Source: Ramlibacter pinisoli (GTDB lineage: Bacteria; Pseudomonadota; Gammaproteobacteria; Burkholderiales; Burkholderiaceae_C). From it: 64,000 nt of DNA. The position numbers and the translations under genes were made by a program. The stretch covers positions 2,157,501-2,221,500 of the forward strand of contig NZ_WSEL01000009.1 in NCBI RefSeq assembly GCF_009758015.1, in the 5' to 3' direction. Below the pieces are notes generated by a model, which made no database searches, was not told the origin of the DNA, and saw nothing but the letters and a program-made list of their open reading frames with translations. Below are positions 20,318 through 29,757 of this stretch, piece after piece (position 1 is the stretch's first letter; each line of letters begins with the position of its first letter).

Positions 20318-21196
20318 ATGCCCGGACCTGCCGCGTTCGCGGGCGCTGCCAGCGCGCGCGGACGCCTGTCTTCGACCGCCGAGCCCGCACGCAGCGGGCC
20401 GTCGGCCTGGCCGCGGGCGGCGGCAGCACCCGGCGACCCGCGCCAGCAGGGCTGGAGCGATCCGGGCGAACGGGCGGCCGTGGCCAGCGTCACGCCCGAG
20501 GTGGCGGGCCAGCCCATCCTGGACATCGGCATCGGGGGCGGCCGCACCACCGCCCTGCTGCGGCGGCTGGGCGGCGAGTACGTCGGGCTCGCGGCCACGG
20601 CGCCGGCGGTGGAGGCCTGCCGGAGCGCCCACCCCGACCTGCGCTTCGAGCAGATGGATCCGCGCGACCTGCAACGCCTGCCGGCGGGGCATTTCGCGCT
20701 GGCGGTGTTCGCCTCGCGCGGCATCGACGCCCTGCCGGCGGCCGACCGCGCGCACGTGCTGGCCGAAGTGCACCGGGTGCTGCGCCCCGGCGGGCTGTTC
20801 ATCGTCTCGGCGCACCACCGGCCCGGCCCCGGCACGCGGGCGCGCCCCGGGCTGCCGCTGCCGGCCCGCACCCAGGCGCTGCTCCTGGGCCGGCGGCTTG
20901 CGCAGCAATTGCGTGGCTTGCCCCGGTCGGCGGGGCCGTATCCGGGCTGGCAGCGCGCCGGCGACCGGGGCGACGACACGCTGGTGCGCAGCGGCAGCCC
21001 GATGGGCGCCGCCGCACCGATGGTCCACATGCCATTGGCCGAGCAGAGGCGGCAGCTGGCCGACGCCGGCTTCATCGTCGAGGCCGTGCTCGACAACGTG
21101 CGCGGTGCCGAGGTGGCCGGCAATGCAGCGCCGGACGACGCCGCCTGGTTCCACTACGTGGCGCGCAAGGTGGCGCCGGTGTCGGCAGGAGGCTGA
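20318..21196 (+). CDS. Class I SAM-dependent methyltransferase
   Basis: 292 residues. The first ~65 are low-complexity. The Rossmann fold then shows motif I ILDIGIGGGRTTALLRRLG and motif IV-like FALAVFASRGIDAL, followed by LAEVHRVLRPGGLFIVS. AAGGAGACACG precedes ATG 20318. Target molecule unknown. Stands alone between the GntR operon and the minus-strand small genes. Confidence 0.75.
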   Translation: MPGPAAFAGAASARGRLSSTAEPARSGPSAWPRAAAAPGDPRQQGWSDPGERAAVASVTPEVAGQPILDIGIGGGRTTALLRRLGGEYVGLAATAPAVEACRSAHPDLRFEQMDPRDLQRLPAGHFALAVFASRGIDALPAADRAHVLAEVHRVLRPGGLFIVSAHHRPGPGTRARPGLPLPARTQALLLGRRLAQQLRGLPRSAGPYPGWQRAGDRGDDTLVRSGSPMGAAAPMVHMPLAEQRRQLADAGFIVEAVLDNVRGAEVAGNAAPDDAAWFHYVARKVAPVSAGG

Positions 21197-21206
21197 GCCG
21201 GGACGC

Positions 21207-21515
21207 TCACTGGACGGCCAGCGCGTTGCGCAGCCGTTCCATCCGCTCGATCGCGATGCTGCGCAGCTTGATCGCGGCGCGCAGCAGGTCCGGCGACGGC
21301 CCCGGGCCGCCGATCAGCAGCGAGGTGCGAGTGTCCTCGTCGACCCGCCGCTCGGCGTTGCGGGCCGCACCGTCGGCGGCCTGCCAGGCCTCCAGCCGCG
21401 CCCGCACCAGCGCCCGGCGCTTGTCGGCCGACAACGGTGTGGCCGGCCCGAAGCCGCCCGCAGCGGGGGCCGGCACCACGCAGATCGGCGGCAGGGGCGG
21501 GACCGCGGTGGTCAC
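21207..21515 (-). CDS. Small hypothetical protein
   Basis: 102 residues from GTG 21515 (VTTAVPPLPPICVV...). The N-terminal quarter is Pro/Ala-rich and the C-terminal part is helical (DKRRALVRARLEAWQAADG, LRAAIKLRSIAIERMERLRN). No recognised family and no clear Shine-Dalgarno sequence. Its start is 34 bases after the stop of the glycine-zipper gene on the same strand, so the two may form an operon. Confidence 0.5.
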   Translation of the reverse strand: MTTAVPPLPPICVVPAPAAGGFGPATPLSADKRRALVRARLEAWQAADGAARNAERRVDEDTRTSLLIGGPGPSPDLLRAAIKLRSIAIERMERLRNALAVQ

Positions 21516-21549
21516 GTCAGGCAGGTCGGGCCGGCGCGAACCGGCCGCG

Positions 21550-22329
21550 TCAGGCGCCGGTGGCCGACGTGCGCAGGGTGCGCGGCTCGGCGTTGCTGGC
21601 GGCGCCGCTGCCCACGCGCATCGTGCTGCCGTCGACCGTGACACGGGTGCCGACCGCGACGGCGTCGTTGCGACGGAAGCTGCGGACGCTGCCGTCCTCC
21701 ATGCGGACCTGCACGTCGTAGACGGTGGTGGCCTTGTAGCGCTTCTCGGCTTCGTTGCCGGCCAGGCCGCCGCCGACGGCGCCCAGCACGGTCATCGCGG
21801 CCTTGCCGGTGCCGCCGCCGACCTGGTTGCCGAGCACGCCGCCGAGCACGCCACCGGCCACGGCGCCCAGGCCGCTGCCTTCGCCCTTCTGCTGGATGGC
21901 GTGCACCGCCTCGACCGTGCCGCAGGTGCCGCACACGGCGGCGCGGGTGGTCTCGAGGTGGGTCGGCGGGCTGGACTGCGGCTGGCCCTGGGCGACGACC
22001 TGCGGCGCCGACTGCGCGGGCTGGGCCGGCTTCTGGACGGGCTTGTGCACCGGCTTGGGTGCCGCTTGCGGTGCCGCCGCCAGCTGCGCCGGCTGGGCTT
22101 GCAGCGCGGCTTGGCTGGTGCCTGCCGTGGCGGTGGGTGACTGCTGCGCGGTGACGCTGCTGCTGGGCTCGGCCTGCGCAGCCACCTTGTCGCTGTCGAC
22201 CGAACGCATCACCAGGGCGCCGGCCAGGCCGGCGGAGGCCAGCGCCAGCGCGCCCACCACGCCCCAGACCGCGACCGGGACGGAGCGTAGCGAGGACGGA
22301 GGAGCTTCTTGCGAGAGAACGGTGGACAT
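21550..22329 (-). CDS. Glycine-zipper (2TM) envelope protein
   Basis: 259 residues. One N-terminal membrane helix (~16-40, VAVWGVVGALALASAGLAGALV) is followed by a Gln/Pro/Ala-rich periplasmic linker, then a glycine zipper (GLGAVAGGVLGGVLGNQVGGG and VLGAVGGGLAGNEAEKRY) as in the SlyB/Rick-17kDa-like outer membrane proteins, and a small beta domain (DVQVRMEDGSVRSF). ATG 22329 was chosen because the membrane helix then lies near the N-terminus. Probably an inner-membrane anchored envelope-integrity protein. Confidence 0.8.
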   Translation of the reverse strand: MSTVLSQEAPPSSLRSVPVAVWGVVGALALASAGLAGALVMRSVDSDKVAAQAEPSSSVTAQQSPTATAGTSQAALQAQPAQLAAAPQAAPKPVHKPVQKPAQPAQSAPQVVAQGQPQSSPPTHLETTRAAVCGTCGTVEAVHAIQQKGEGSGLGAVAGGVLGGVLGNQVGGGTGKAAMTVLGAVGGGLAGNEAEKRYKATTVYDVQVRMEDGSVRSFRRNDAVAVGTRVTVDGSTMRVGSGAASNAEPRTLRTSATGA

Positions 22330-22610
22330 CTGGATCGGTCTGCTGTTGTCGATGACGGGTTTATAACGGCCGAGCTGAAGCGGGCAGACGTCTGGTTTGT
22401 CCGATTTGTAGCGGTCTGTGTCGACCCGGCACAACTTCACGGGGCTATTGCTCGCTTTGGCGGTTTGCAGCGATCGCAGCCCCGCGCCCTGCGCCACGGA
22501 TGGCTTCGGCGAGGCGGCCCGACCGCGCGGCGCGTGATGCCGCCACGGCTTGGCTGCACCCGAGCGCTGGGCTTACCATCCGCGCCGCGTCCACCACGCA
22601 GGAGATGCCC

Positions 22611-23567
22611 ATGCGCCGCTTGCTTCCCGCCCTGGTCCTGGCCTGCCTGGCCGGCACCGCCGCCCTGCCCCCGGCCGCGCACGCCGAAGCGCCGCTGGCC
22701 AAGACCCAGGCACCGGGCTGGTACCGCACCCTGGTCGGCGACGTCGAGGTGACCGCCCTGTCCGACGGCACGCTGGCACTGCCGGTGACCAAGCTGCTCA
22801 AGGGCGATCCGAAGAAGATGGTCGCCGCCCTGCGCCGCAACCACCTGGGCGAGCAGGTCGAGACCTCGGTCAACGGCTACCTGGTGAACACCGGCAGCAA
22901 GCTGGTGCTCATCGACACCGGCGCCGGCAGCCTGTTCGGCCCCACGCTGGGCGGGCTGGTCGCCAACCTGAAGGCGGCCGGCTACCAGCCCGAGCAGGTC
23001 GACGAGATCTACATCACCCACATGCACGGCGACCACGTCGGCGGGCTGGTGGCCAACAACCAGCGCGTGTTTGCGAACGCCGTGCTGCGCATCGACAAGC
23101 GCGACGTCGACTACTGGCTGAGCGAGGCCAACATGAACGCGGCCCCCGATTCCGCCAAGGACTTCTTCAAGGGCGCGATGCTGATGGCCGGCCCCTACCA
23201 GCAGGCCGGCAAGCTCAAGCCGTTCGAGGGCGCCACCGAGCTCGTGCCGGGCGTCCGCGCCCAGCCGGCCTACGGCCACACCCCGGGCCACACGATCTAC
23301 ACGGTCGAGAGCAAGGGCCGCAAGCTGGTGCTGTGGGGCGACCTGATGCACGTGGCGGCGGTGCAGTTCGAGGACCCCACCGTGACGATCGCGTTCGACA
23401 GCGATGCCAGGAAGGCGATGCCGGCGCGGCAGAAGGCCTACGCCGAGGCAGCGAAGACCGGCGACCTGGTGGGCGCCTCCCACCTCTCGTTCCCCGGCCT
23501 GGGCTACCTGCGCGCGGCCGGCAAGGGCTACACCTTCCTGCCGCTGAACTACTCCACGCTCAAGTAG
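22611..23567 (+). CDS. Exported metallo-beta-lactamase-fold hydrolase
   Basis: 318 residues with a Sec signal peptide (MRRLLPALVLACLAGTAAL..., cleavage near AHAEA). Zinc motif THMHGDHVGG at ~140-149, GHTPGH at ~223 and WGDLMH later complete the metallo-beta-lactamase zinc site. GGAGATGCCC precedes ATG 22611; an ATG at 22605 is in frame but less likely. Substrate unknown; family members include lactonases and hydrolases of organic esters. Periplasmic. Confidence 0.85.
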   Translation: MRRLLPALVLACLAGTAALPPAAHAEAPLAKTQAPGWYRTLVGDVEVTALSDGTLALPVTKLLKGDPKKMVAALRRNHLGEQVETSVNGYLVNTGSKLVLIDTGAGSLFGPTLGGLVANLKAAGYQPEQVDEIYITHMHGDHVGGLVANNQRVFANAVLRIDKRDVDYWLSEANMNAAPDSAKDFFKGAMLMAGPYQQAGKLKPFEGATELVPGVRAQPAYGHTPGHTIYTVESKGRKLVLWGDLMHVAAVQFEDPTVTIAFDSDARKAMPARQKAYAEAAKTGDLVGASHLSFPGLGYLRAAGKGYTFLPLNYSTLK

Positions 23568-23573
23568 CGCGGC

Positions 23574-23951
23574 TCAGGCCGTGACCGCGAACACCGGTCC
23601 GGTGATGCGGTCGCCCTTGCGGATGCCGTGTTCGGCGAACCAGCCGTGCGGCACTTCGAGGATGTAGCGCACCGCGTGCTCGCTGCTGCAGGATTCCAGC
23701 GAGAACGGCTCCAGGTCGTCCAGGTGCAGGATGGTGCCGTCTTCCTCCAGGAAGGCGATCGACAGCGCCACCGGGGTGTCCTTCATCCAGAAGTTCTGCA
23801 CCGCCGCCTCGTCGCACATGAAGAGCATCCCCTCGTTGGGCCCGAGTTCCACCCGGTGCATCAGGCCCAGGGCGCGCTGTTCGTCGGTGCGGGCGACACG
23901 GGCATCGATGGCGTGGTCGCCGGCGGCGAGTTGCATGCGGACGAGGTTCAT
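23574..23951 (-). CDS. DUF192 family protein
   Basis: 125 residues matching the UPF0127/DUF192 pattern: DEQRALGLMHR, GMLFMCDEAAVQNFWMKDT (residues ~45-63), and FLEEDGTILHL. These small beta-barrel proteins are often secreted, but here no signal peptide is seen. The function of the family is unknown. Its stop is 6 bases from the convergent metallo-beta-lactamase gene. Confidence 0.85.
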   Translation of the reverse strand: MNLVRMQLAAGDHAIDARVARTDEQRALGLMHRVELGPNEGMLFMCDEAAVQNFWMKDTPVALSIAFLEEDGTILHLDDLEPFSLESCSSEHAVRYILEVPHGWFAEHGIRKGDRITGPVFAVTA

Positions 23952-24164
23952 GGCGGCGTGAAGTCGGTGCGTGAGTCGGTGGTGGGGGAAACAACGGCCA
24001 TCCTGCCCCGGGCTGGTGCACGTGCCCAGCAGCGGCCGCCGCATCCGCCTGTAGGGCCACGCCGCAGCCCGCCCGCTGCCGGCCGGATCGGCGCCCGAAT
24101 CGCCGGCCGGCGCGCCGCGCCACTTCGGCGTATGCTGCGCGGCGTTTCCAGCCCGGAGGTTTGC

Positions 24165-24824
24165 ATGCCACCCATTGGCCGTCCGCTTGCCGTCCCCCTC
24201 TCCTCCTCGCGCCGCAGCTGGCTGCAGGCCGCCGTGGTCCTGGCCGCGGCTGCGGCGCCCCTGCTGGCTGCCGCCCAGGGCACGCCAGCGACACCGACCG
24301 CGCGCCTGCGCGGCACCATCGAGAGCGTCACGGCCGATGCCCTGGTGCTGCGCGAGCGCAGCGGCCAGCGCATCGAACTGGCGCTGCCCGCCAACCTGGT
24401 GGTCACCGAGATGTTCCCGGTGACGATGGCCGAGGTGAAGCCCAACAGCTTCGTCGGCGTGGGTGCCATGCCGCAGGCCGACGGCACCCAGAAGGCGATC
24501 GCGGTGCTGGTGTTCCCCGAGGCCATGCGCGGCACCGGCGAAGGCCACCGGCCGTTCGACTTCCTGCCCCAGAGCACGATGACCAACGCCACCGTCGCCG
24601 GCCGTGCCGGCGCCAGCGACGGCGAGCGCCTGCAGCTGACCTACCCCGGCGGCCAGCAGACCATCGTGGTGGCGCCCGGCACGCCCATCGTCAGCCTGCG
24701 CCCCGGCGCACGCGACCTGCTGGTGGCCGGCGGCGGCGTCTCGGTCACCGCGCAGGAGGTGGCCGGCAAGCCGACCGCGACCCGCATCACGGCCGGCCGC
24801 AACGGCTTCTCGCCGCCGTACTGA
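24165..24824 (+). CDS. Exported protein with Tat-like signal, unknown function
   Basis: 219 residues. The N-terminus SSRRSWLQAAVVLAAAAAPLLAAA has a twin-arginine-like signature and a cleavage region near AAAQG. The mature part begins TARLRGTIESVTADALVLRE, which suggests an OB-like beta domain of the DUF5666 kind, and continues with VTEMFPVTMAEVKPNSFVGVG. A GGAGG motif lies 7 bases before the ATG. Probably periplasmic. Confidence 0.65.
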   Translation: MPPIGRPLAVPLSSSRRSWLQAAVVLAAAAAPLLAAAQGTPATPTARLRGTIESVTADALVLRERSGQRIELALPANLVVTEMFPVTMAEVKPNSFVGVGAMPQADGTQKAIAVLVFPEAMRGTGEGHRPFDFLPQSTMTNATVAGRAGASDGERLQLTYPGGQQTIVVAPGTPIVSLRPGARDLLVAGGGVSVTAQEVAGKPTATRITAGRNGFSPPY

Positions 24825-24855
24825 CCGCCGCGGCGGCCCGCCGCCGCGCGCAGCC

Positions 24856-25989
24856 TCACCAGCCGGAGAATCGCTCCCAGGCGACGCTGGCGCCGGCGGC
24901 GTCCAGCGCCTCGTAGCGCGGGAACTGGGCCCCGGTGGCGCAGGCGTGGTTGGGCAGGATGCGCAGGCGCGTGCCCACCGGCAGCCGGGTGACGATGTCG
25001 GGGTCGGGCGCGCCGGCGCGCGACAGGATGCCGTGCTCCTGGTTGGCACCGCTCAGCACGTAGCCGTCCAGCAGCACGCCGTCGGGCATGCAGGCCTGGC
25101 CGTAGCCGTAGTCGGTGCGCTGGCGCTGGGTGCCGCGGTCGCGGCTCATGGCCATCCAGCCGGCGTCGACGATCGCCCAGCCCTTGGCCGGCTGGTGGCC
25201 GATGACGGTGGTGAGCACGCTGAGCGCGATGTCCTGCGGCCGGCACACGCCCACGTTGGCCATCACCAGGTCGAAGAACACGTAGACGCCGGCGCGCACC
25301 TCGGTCACGCCGGGCAGCGCGCGCGCCGACAGCGCGGTGGGCGTGGAGCCGACGCTGACCACCGGGCAGTCGAAGCCGGCCGCGCGCAGGCGTTCGGCGG
25401 CGCGCACGCAGGCGGCGCGCTCCTGCTCCGCCAGCGCTTCCAGCGCCACCGGGTCATCGAGGTCGTAGCTCGAGCCCGCATGCGTCATCACGCCGCCCAG
25501 CACGCTGCCGCCCTCGGCGAGCGCCCGCCCCACCTCCAGCAGGGTGGTCGACTCGGGCGGCACGCCGGAGCGGTGGCCATCGCAGTCGATCTCGATCCAG
25601 ACCTCGAGCGCGTGCCCGTGGTCGCGGCCGAAGCGGCCGACCGCCTGTGCCACCTGGGCGTTGTCGGTGATCAGCTTCAGGTCGCAGCCGCGCCGGCGCA
25701 GGGCCAGCACCTGCTCCAGCTTGTCCGGCACGATGCCGACCGCGTACAGGATGTCGGTGATGCCGGCAGCGAAGAACTGCTCGGCCTCCTTGAGCGTCGA
25801 CACCGTGATGCCCTGGGCGCCGGCGGCCTGCTGGGCGCGCACGACGGGCAGGCACTTGGTGGTCTTCACGTGCGGCCGCAACCGCACGCCGAGGCCGTCC
25901 ATGCGTGCCTGCATGCGGTCGATGTTGCGCTGCATCTGCGCGATGTCGACGATGGCGGCGGGCGTGGGGAGGTTGTGGAGCGAGGTCAT
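24856..25989 (-). CDS. DSD1-type PLP-dependent enzyme (D-threonine aldolase / D-serine dehydratase-like)
   Basis: 377 residues of the COG3616 family with an alanine-racemase-like barrel. The PLP lysine lies in PHVKTTKC at residue ~47, near the N-terminus as expected, and a conserved EIDCDGHRSG follows. Members act on D-threonine, D-3-hydroxyaspartate or D-serine; the choice cannot be made from sequence alone. The C-terminal metal-binding motif includes LPNHACAT. ATG 25989 has GAGC upstream only. Confidence 0.85.
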   Translation of the reverse strand: MTSLHNLPTPAAIVDIAQMQRNIDRMQARMDGLGVRLRPHVKTTKCLPVVRAQQAAGAQGITVSTLKEAEQFFAAGITDILYAVGIVPDKLEQVLALRRRGCDLKLITDNAQVAQAVGRFGRDHGHALEVWIEIDCDGHRSGVPPESTTLLEVGRALAEGGSVLGGVMTHAGSSYDLDDPVALEALAEQERAACVRAAERLRAAGFDCPVVSVGSTPTALSARALPGVTEVRAGVYVFFDLVMANVGVCRPQDIALSVLTTVIGHQPAKGWAIVDAGWMAMSRDRGTQRQRTDYGYGQACMPDGVLLDGYVLSGANQEHGILSRAGAPDPDIVTRLPVGTRLRILPNHACATGAQFPRYEALDAAGASVAWERFSGW

Positions 25990-26009
25990 GGTGAAGGCGG
26001 GAATGCGGA

Positions 26010-26175
26010 CTCCCGGACGCGGAAGACGCAGAAAAAATAGCGCCGAAGGACGCAGAAGGATAAACCCCGGGACGCAAGGCGCCAGCGCTGGCGGCGTCGC
26101 GGAATCCACCCTCGTCTGGAAATGTCGTCTGCGTCTTCTGCGCACTTGTGCGCCTGCTGCGGACGGCAGTCCGCC
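26010..26175. repeat. GCAGAAG-type intergenic repeat, copy 1
   Basis: Contains several copies of GACGCAGAAG on one strand (for example at 26017 and 26050) and their complement CTTCTGCG (26136). It starts CTCCCGGACGC and ends GTCCGCC, the same as a second copy at 59337-59452. Probably a non-coding mobile-type (REP-like) repeat. Lies between two minus-strand genes. Confidence 0.5.
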
Positions 26176-26199
26176 CCCGCTCCCGCCCCGCTCCCGGAT

Positions 26200-27285
26200 T
26201 CACTTCGGCCGCGGCCGCTGCAGGTGGCAACCGGGTGGGTGGAAGCGGCCGCTGCGCAGTTCCTGCACGCCGCGCAGCACGGCGCGGGCGACGTTGCGCA
26301 CCTCCTCCTGCACGGCCAGGTCGCGGTCCAGGGTGTCGTGGCTGTCGGCGTAGGGCTCGTAGTAGCCGATGTAGCGGTCCAGCCGCGCGTGCACGCCGGC
26401 ATCGTGCAGCCCCATCCAGTCGAGCCAGTCGGACAGCGAGCGCCGCACGCCCTCGATGCCGGCGACGTCGCCGTGCACCACCACGCCGTACAAGCGGCCG
26501 GCCAGGTGCTTGGGGTACTCCCAGCCGGCCAGCTCCAGCGCCTTGGCCTCGGCCGCCTTCTTGCCGTGGGTGGTGGTCGGGTCGGGGTTGCCGCCGTCGG
26601 CGCACACCATGCGGTCCATCATCAGCTTGAGCGGGCTGGCCGCCTGGTACCAGTACACCGGGGTGAGCAGGATGACACCGTGGGCGCTGACCCAGCGCTC
26701 GTAGATCTCGTTCATCCAGTCGCCGGTCTGGCGCTCGGCGTGGTTCGGGTAGCAGCTGCACGGCCAGTGGCACAGCGGCATGGCGGTCGACGCGCAGCCC
26801 TTGCAGGGATGGATGTGGCGGTCGTAGTCGGACACCAGCAGGCTCAGGTCCAGCAGGTCGATCTCGGTGCCCGGCCCTTCCTTGTCGATCGCCTCGCGCG
26901 CCAGCTGGGTGAGGCGGAAGGTCTTGGACATCTCGCCCGGGCAGGTGCCGTCGTTGCGCGACGAGCAGCACACCAGCAGGAGGCGGGTGGGCGTCGCGGG
27001 CTCGGCCCAGCGCGCCTGCGCCGCCTTCAGCCGTTCGCTGGCGGCCCGCCATTCGACCGACAGGTCGTAGTCGGGGTCGGCATAGCCGGGCCCGGCCTTC
27101 TGCGTGATCGGCGCCTTGCGGCCCTGCTGGTAGGCGTCCCAGGCGATCGCCTCCAGCCGGTCGATGGCGGCCGCCTCGGCCCGGTAGGCCGGGTCGTAGA
27201 AATCCTGCAGGAAGCGGACGCGGAATTCGGCGCGCGGCATCGGGAACGGCGGCGCCTGGCCGGTGCGGACGGTGGGCGTGGTCAT
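26200..27285 (-). CDS. Flavodoxin-fold NAD(P)H-dependent FMN reductase-type protein
   Basis: 361 residues. After ~110 residues of unclear N-terminal sequence a flavodoxin-like domain starts with RLLLVCCSSRNDGTCPG, which is the phosphate-binding loop region, and includes VILLTPVYWYQAASPLKLMMDRM, diagnostic of FMN reductase-type flavoproteins (residues ~220-240). Cysteine-rich stretches (HPCKGCAS, CHWPCSCYPNH) may bind a metal or cluster. Start ATG 27285. Redox partner unknown. Confidence 0.75.
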   Translation of the reverse strand: MTTPTVRTGQAPPFPMPRAEFRVRFLQDFYDPAYRAEAAAIDRLEAIAWDAYQQGRKAPITQKAGPGYADPDYDLSVEWRAASERLKAAQARWAEPATPTRLLLVCCSSRNDGTCPGEMSKTFRLTQLAREAIDKEGPGTEIDLLDLSLLVSDYDRHIHPCKGCASTAMPLCHWPCSCYPNHAERQTGDWMNEIYERWVSAHGVILLTPVYWYQAASPLKLMMDRMVCADGGNPDPTTTHGKKAAEAKALELAGWEYPKHLAGRLYGVVVHGDVAGIEGVRRSLSDWLDWMGLHDAGVHARLDRYIGYYEPYADSHDTLDRDLAVQEEVRNVARAVLRGVQELRSGRFHPPGCHLQRPRPK

Positions 27286-27366
27286 GCCGGCCAGTCTAGG
27301 AAGCGCCACGCCGATGGGCTGTAGGCGCACCGCCCTAGCCCATGGCCGGGTTGGCCGGCGCCGCCC

Positions 27367-27549
27367 TCAGGGCTCGGCCGCGCGCTGCCGCACCGACTCG
27401 ATCACCGGCAGCACGTCCTCAGCGCGGTCGAAGCGCACCAGCAGCGCCAGGCACAGCATGGCGAGCAGGCGCTGCGCCTGCTGCGGGCCCGCCTCGGCCA
27501 GCGCGTGGCACACGGCCGTGTAGGCAAGGTCGAGATCCTGGTCGGTCAT
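27367..27549 (-). CDS. Small protein encoded downstream of a flavin monooxygenase
   Basis: 60 residues (MTDQDLDLAYTAVCHALAEAG...), predicted all helical. Its ATG overlaps the monooxygenase stop by 4 bases (ATGA), which argues for a real co-translated gene. Family unknown; may be a small partner or regulator of the enzyme. Confidence 0.55.
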   Translation of the reverse strand: MTDQDLDLAYTAVCHALAEAGPQQAQRLLAMLCLALLVRFDRAEDVLPVIESVRQRAAEP

Positions 27550-29126
27550 GGCTGCACTCCCCGGCTGGCCAGTTCGCGGCGCGCCGCATCGAGGTCGACG
27601 TGGTCCCAGCGGCCGCACACGTAGCCGTCCGGCCGCACCAGCACCAGCCGCGCGCCGGCGCCGCCCGGCAGCCCGTAGCGCTGGCGCGCCTGGCCCAGGT
27701 GGTCGGCGGCGTCGGGCACCTGCAGCAGCGTCCAGCCGCCCTGGACCTCGCTGCGCGCGACGGCACCGGCACCGCCGAGCACGAGCGCGACCCAGCCGGC
27801 ACCGAAGCAGGTGCTGAGGTGGAACTCGCCGCCCTCGCCCAGCAGCAGGGCCTCGGGCGCCGGCGCGCCGGGCGCTGCTGCCGCCGAGGTCCAGGCGCCG
27901 ACTTCCGGGCCGTTCAGCGGCGACGCGGCGTAGGCGATCGGCGCCGACTGGCGCGGGTTGATCAGCGCGCGCACGCGCGGCTCGTCGAGCGCCAGGCGCA
28001 GCGCCGCGTCGCGCATCAGGGTGAAGGCGAAGTTGGGCGGCGCCATGAACTCGGTGCTCTTGGCGCCGTAGGCCAGGTTCTCGCGCGTCGCCTGCACCCG
28101 CTCGACCGAGTACGAGTCGAGCAGGCGCTCGTGCGCCCGCCCCTGCAGCACGGCGGCCAGCTTCCAGGCCAGGTTGCCGGCGTCGTCCAGCCCGGAGTTC
28201 AGGCCGCGCACGCCGAAGATCGGCACCAGGTGGGCGGCGTCGCCGGCGAACAGCACGCGGCCGTGCCGGTAGTCGCGCAGCGTCAGGCACTTGGCGTTGT
28301 ACATCGACGACCACAGCATGCGCCACGGCGCGTGCTCGCCGATCATGGTCAGGTGGCTCTGGATGCGCGGCTCGATGGCCGCAGGCGCCAGCGCCGCCTG
28401 CGCGTCCTCGTCGTCGCGCAGCTGGTAGTCGATGCGCCAGACGTCGTCGGGCTGGCGGTGCATCAGCAGCGTGGAGCCGGGATTGGACGGCGGGTCGAAC
28501 CAGGCCAGCCGCTCCACCGGCCGCTGCGTCGCCTGCACGATGTCGGCGATGACGTAGCGGCCCTCGTACTGCGTGCCCTCCAGCGCCAGCCCGAGCTGCT
28601 CGCGCACCGTGCTGCGGCCGCCGTCGCAGGCCACCAGCCAGTCGGCCCGCAGCTCCTGCTCGCCGTCCGGCCCGGCCGCCTGCACCACCACGCCGTCATC
28701 GTCCTGCCGCACCGCGCTGACCCGGTGCGACCACGCGACCTGCGCCGGCATGCCCGCCAGCGCCTGGTGCACGAACTGCTCGACGTGGTACTGCTGGATG
28801 TTGACCATGGGCGCGAACCGCTGCGCCGGTTCGTGCGGCATCTCGAAGCGCAGCACCTCGCGGTCGCGGAAGTAGCTGCGCCCGCCGGTCCAGGGCAGCG
28901 CCTTGGCCTGCAGTGCCGCCCCGGCGCCGGCCCAGTGCAGGATCTCCTGCGAGCGGCGCGAGATGCAGATCGCGCGGCTGCCGCTGCAGTAGCCGGCATC
29001 GGCCTCCATCACCAGCGTGGCGATGCCGTGGCGCGCCAGCAGCGCGGCGCAGGTCAGGCCCACCGGACCACCGCCGGCGATCAGGACGGGGACGCGCGAG
29101 GGCAGCGGCGGGCCGGGACGATCCAT
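27546..29126 (-). CDS. FAD-dependent aromatic hydroxylase (PheA/TfdB-type monooxygenase)
   Basis: 526 residues. Dinucleotide-binding GGGPVG at the N-terminus (VLIAGGGPVGLTCAALLARHG), the DG motif VACDGGRSTVREQLGL and the GD motif GRVLFAGDAAHLVPIFG are all present, as in class A flavin hydroxylases. A C-terminal thioredoxin-like domain is likely (residues ~400-526). It should hydroxylate an aromatic or related ring with NAD(P)H. ATG 29126 is preferred over a frame start at 29204. Followed by a small overlapping gene. Confidence 0.88.
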   Translation of the reverse strand: MDRPGPPLPSRVPVLIAGGGPVGLTCAALLARHGIATLVMEADAGYCSGSRAICISRRSQEILHWAGAGAALQAKALPWTGGRSYFRDREVLRFEMPHEPAQRFAPMVNIQQYHVEQFVHQALAGMPAQVAWSHRVSAVRQDDDGVVVQAAGPDGEQELRADWLVACDGGRSTVREQLGLALEGTQYEGRYVIADIVQATQRPVERLAWFDPPSNPGSTLLMHRQPDDVWRIDYQLRDDEDAQAALAPAAIEPRIQSHLTMIGEHAPWRMLWSSMYNAKCLTLRDYRHGRVLFAGDAAHLVPIFGVRGLNSGLDDAGNLAWKLAAVLQGRAHERLLDSYSVERVQATRENLAYGAKSTEFMAPPNFAFTLMRDAALRLALDEPRVRALINPRQSAPIAYAASPLNGPEVGAWTSAAAAPGAPAPEALLLGEGGEFHLSTCFGAGWVALVLGGAGAVARSEVQGGWTLLQVPDAADHLGQARQRYGLPGGAGARLVLVRPDGYVCGRWDHVDLDAARRELASRGVQP

Positions 29127-29232
29127 GGACGCCACTGTAAAGGGCGAGGAAACAGTTGATTGCTTAGCCACGACGCCACCATCGTGGCCGTAAGGTGCCC
29201 GCACCGGCCTTCCCGGCCCTCAAGGAAAGTAC

Positions 29233-29739
29233 ATGGCAACACGAACCACCCGATCGTCCAATGAACACGCCACCAGCGCCGCCTCGGCTGCCGAGAACGG
29301 CACCGGGCCGCCGCTGGCGGGGGCCGAACTGGCGCGCCAGCAGCTGGTGCTGGCAGCCCAGTCGATGGCGCACTGGTGCCGCACCGTGGAACGCTTCCAG
29401 CAGGCGCAGCAGCATCTGGCGCAGCGCGCCTCGCTGCTGCACAGCCAGGCGGCCGACAACCTGCGCAAGGCGACCAGCCCGATGGAGCTGGCGTCGATCC
29501 AGGGCACGCTGCTGGTCTACCAGTGGCAGGAGGGCGCGCGCTTCCTGCAGGAGCTGATGGTGGTGGGCGCCAGCGCCGGCCGCGAGGGCGAGCTGCCGGA
29601 CGTCGACAATGCGGCCGACAACCCGGCGGCGGCGGCGGCGCAGGCAGCGACCAACGCCGCCCTGTCGGCCGCCGGGCCCATGGTGCAGGCCTGGCAGCAG
29701 CTGTTCACGCCGCCGCAGGATGGCGAGCGGCCGCACTGA
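29233..29739 (+). CDS. Phasin-like protein
   Basis: 168 residues, helical throughout. The pattern LARQQLVLAAQSMAHWCRTVERFQQAQQHLAQRAS resembles phasins, which coat polyhydroxyalkanoate granules; a C-terminal PLVQAWQQLF-like tail (MVQAWQQLFTPP) is typical. AAGGAAA precedes ATG 29233 by 5 bases. There is no pha gene in the window. Confidence 0.6.
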   Translation: MATRTTRSSNEHATSAASAAENGTGPPLAGAELARQQLVLAAQSMAHWCRTVERFQQAQQHLAQRASLLHSQAADNLRKATSPMELASIQGTLLVYQWQEGARFLQELMVVGASAGREGELPDVDNAADNPAAAAAQAATNAALSAAGPMVQAWQQLFTPPQDGERPH

Positions 29740-29757
29740 TGCGCCGCTCGCGCCGCT

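Noticed and set aside
26010-26175. Insertion sequence remnant
   Set aside because: No transposase fragment and no target duplication visible. The alternating GCAGAAG pattern fits a short repeat family better.
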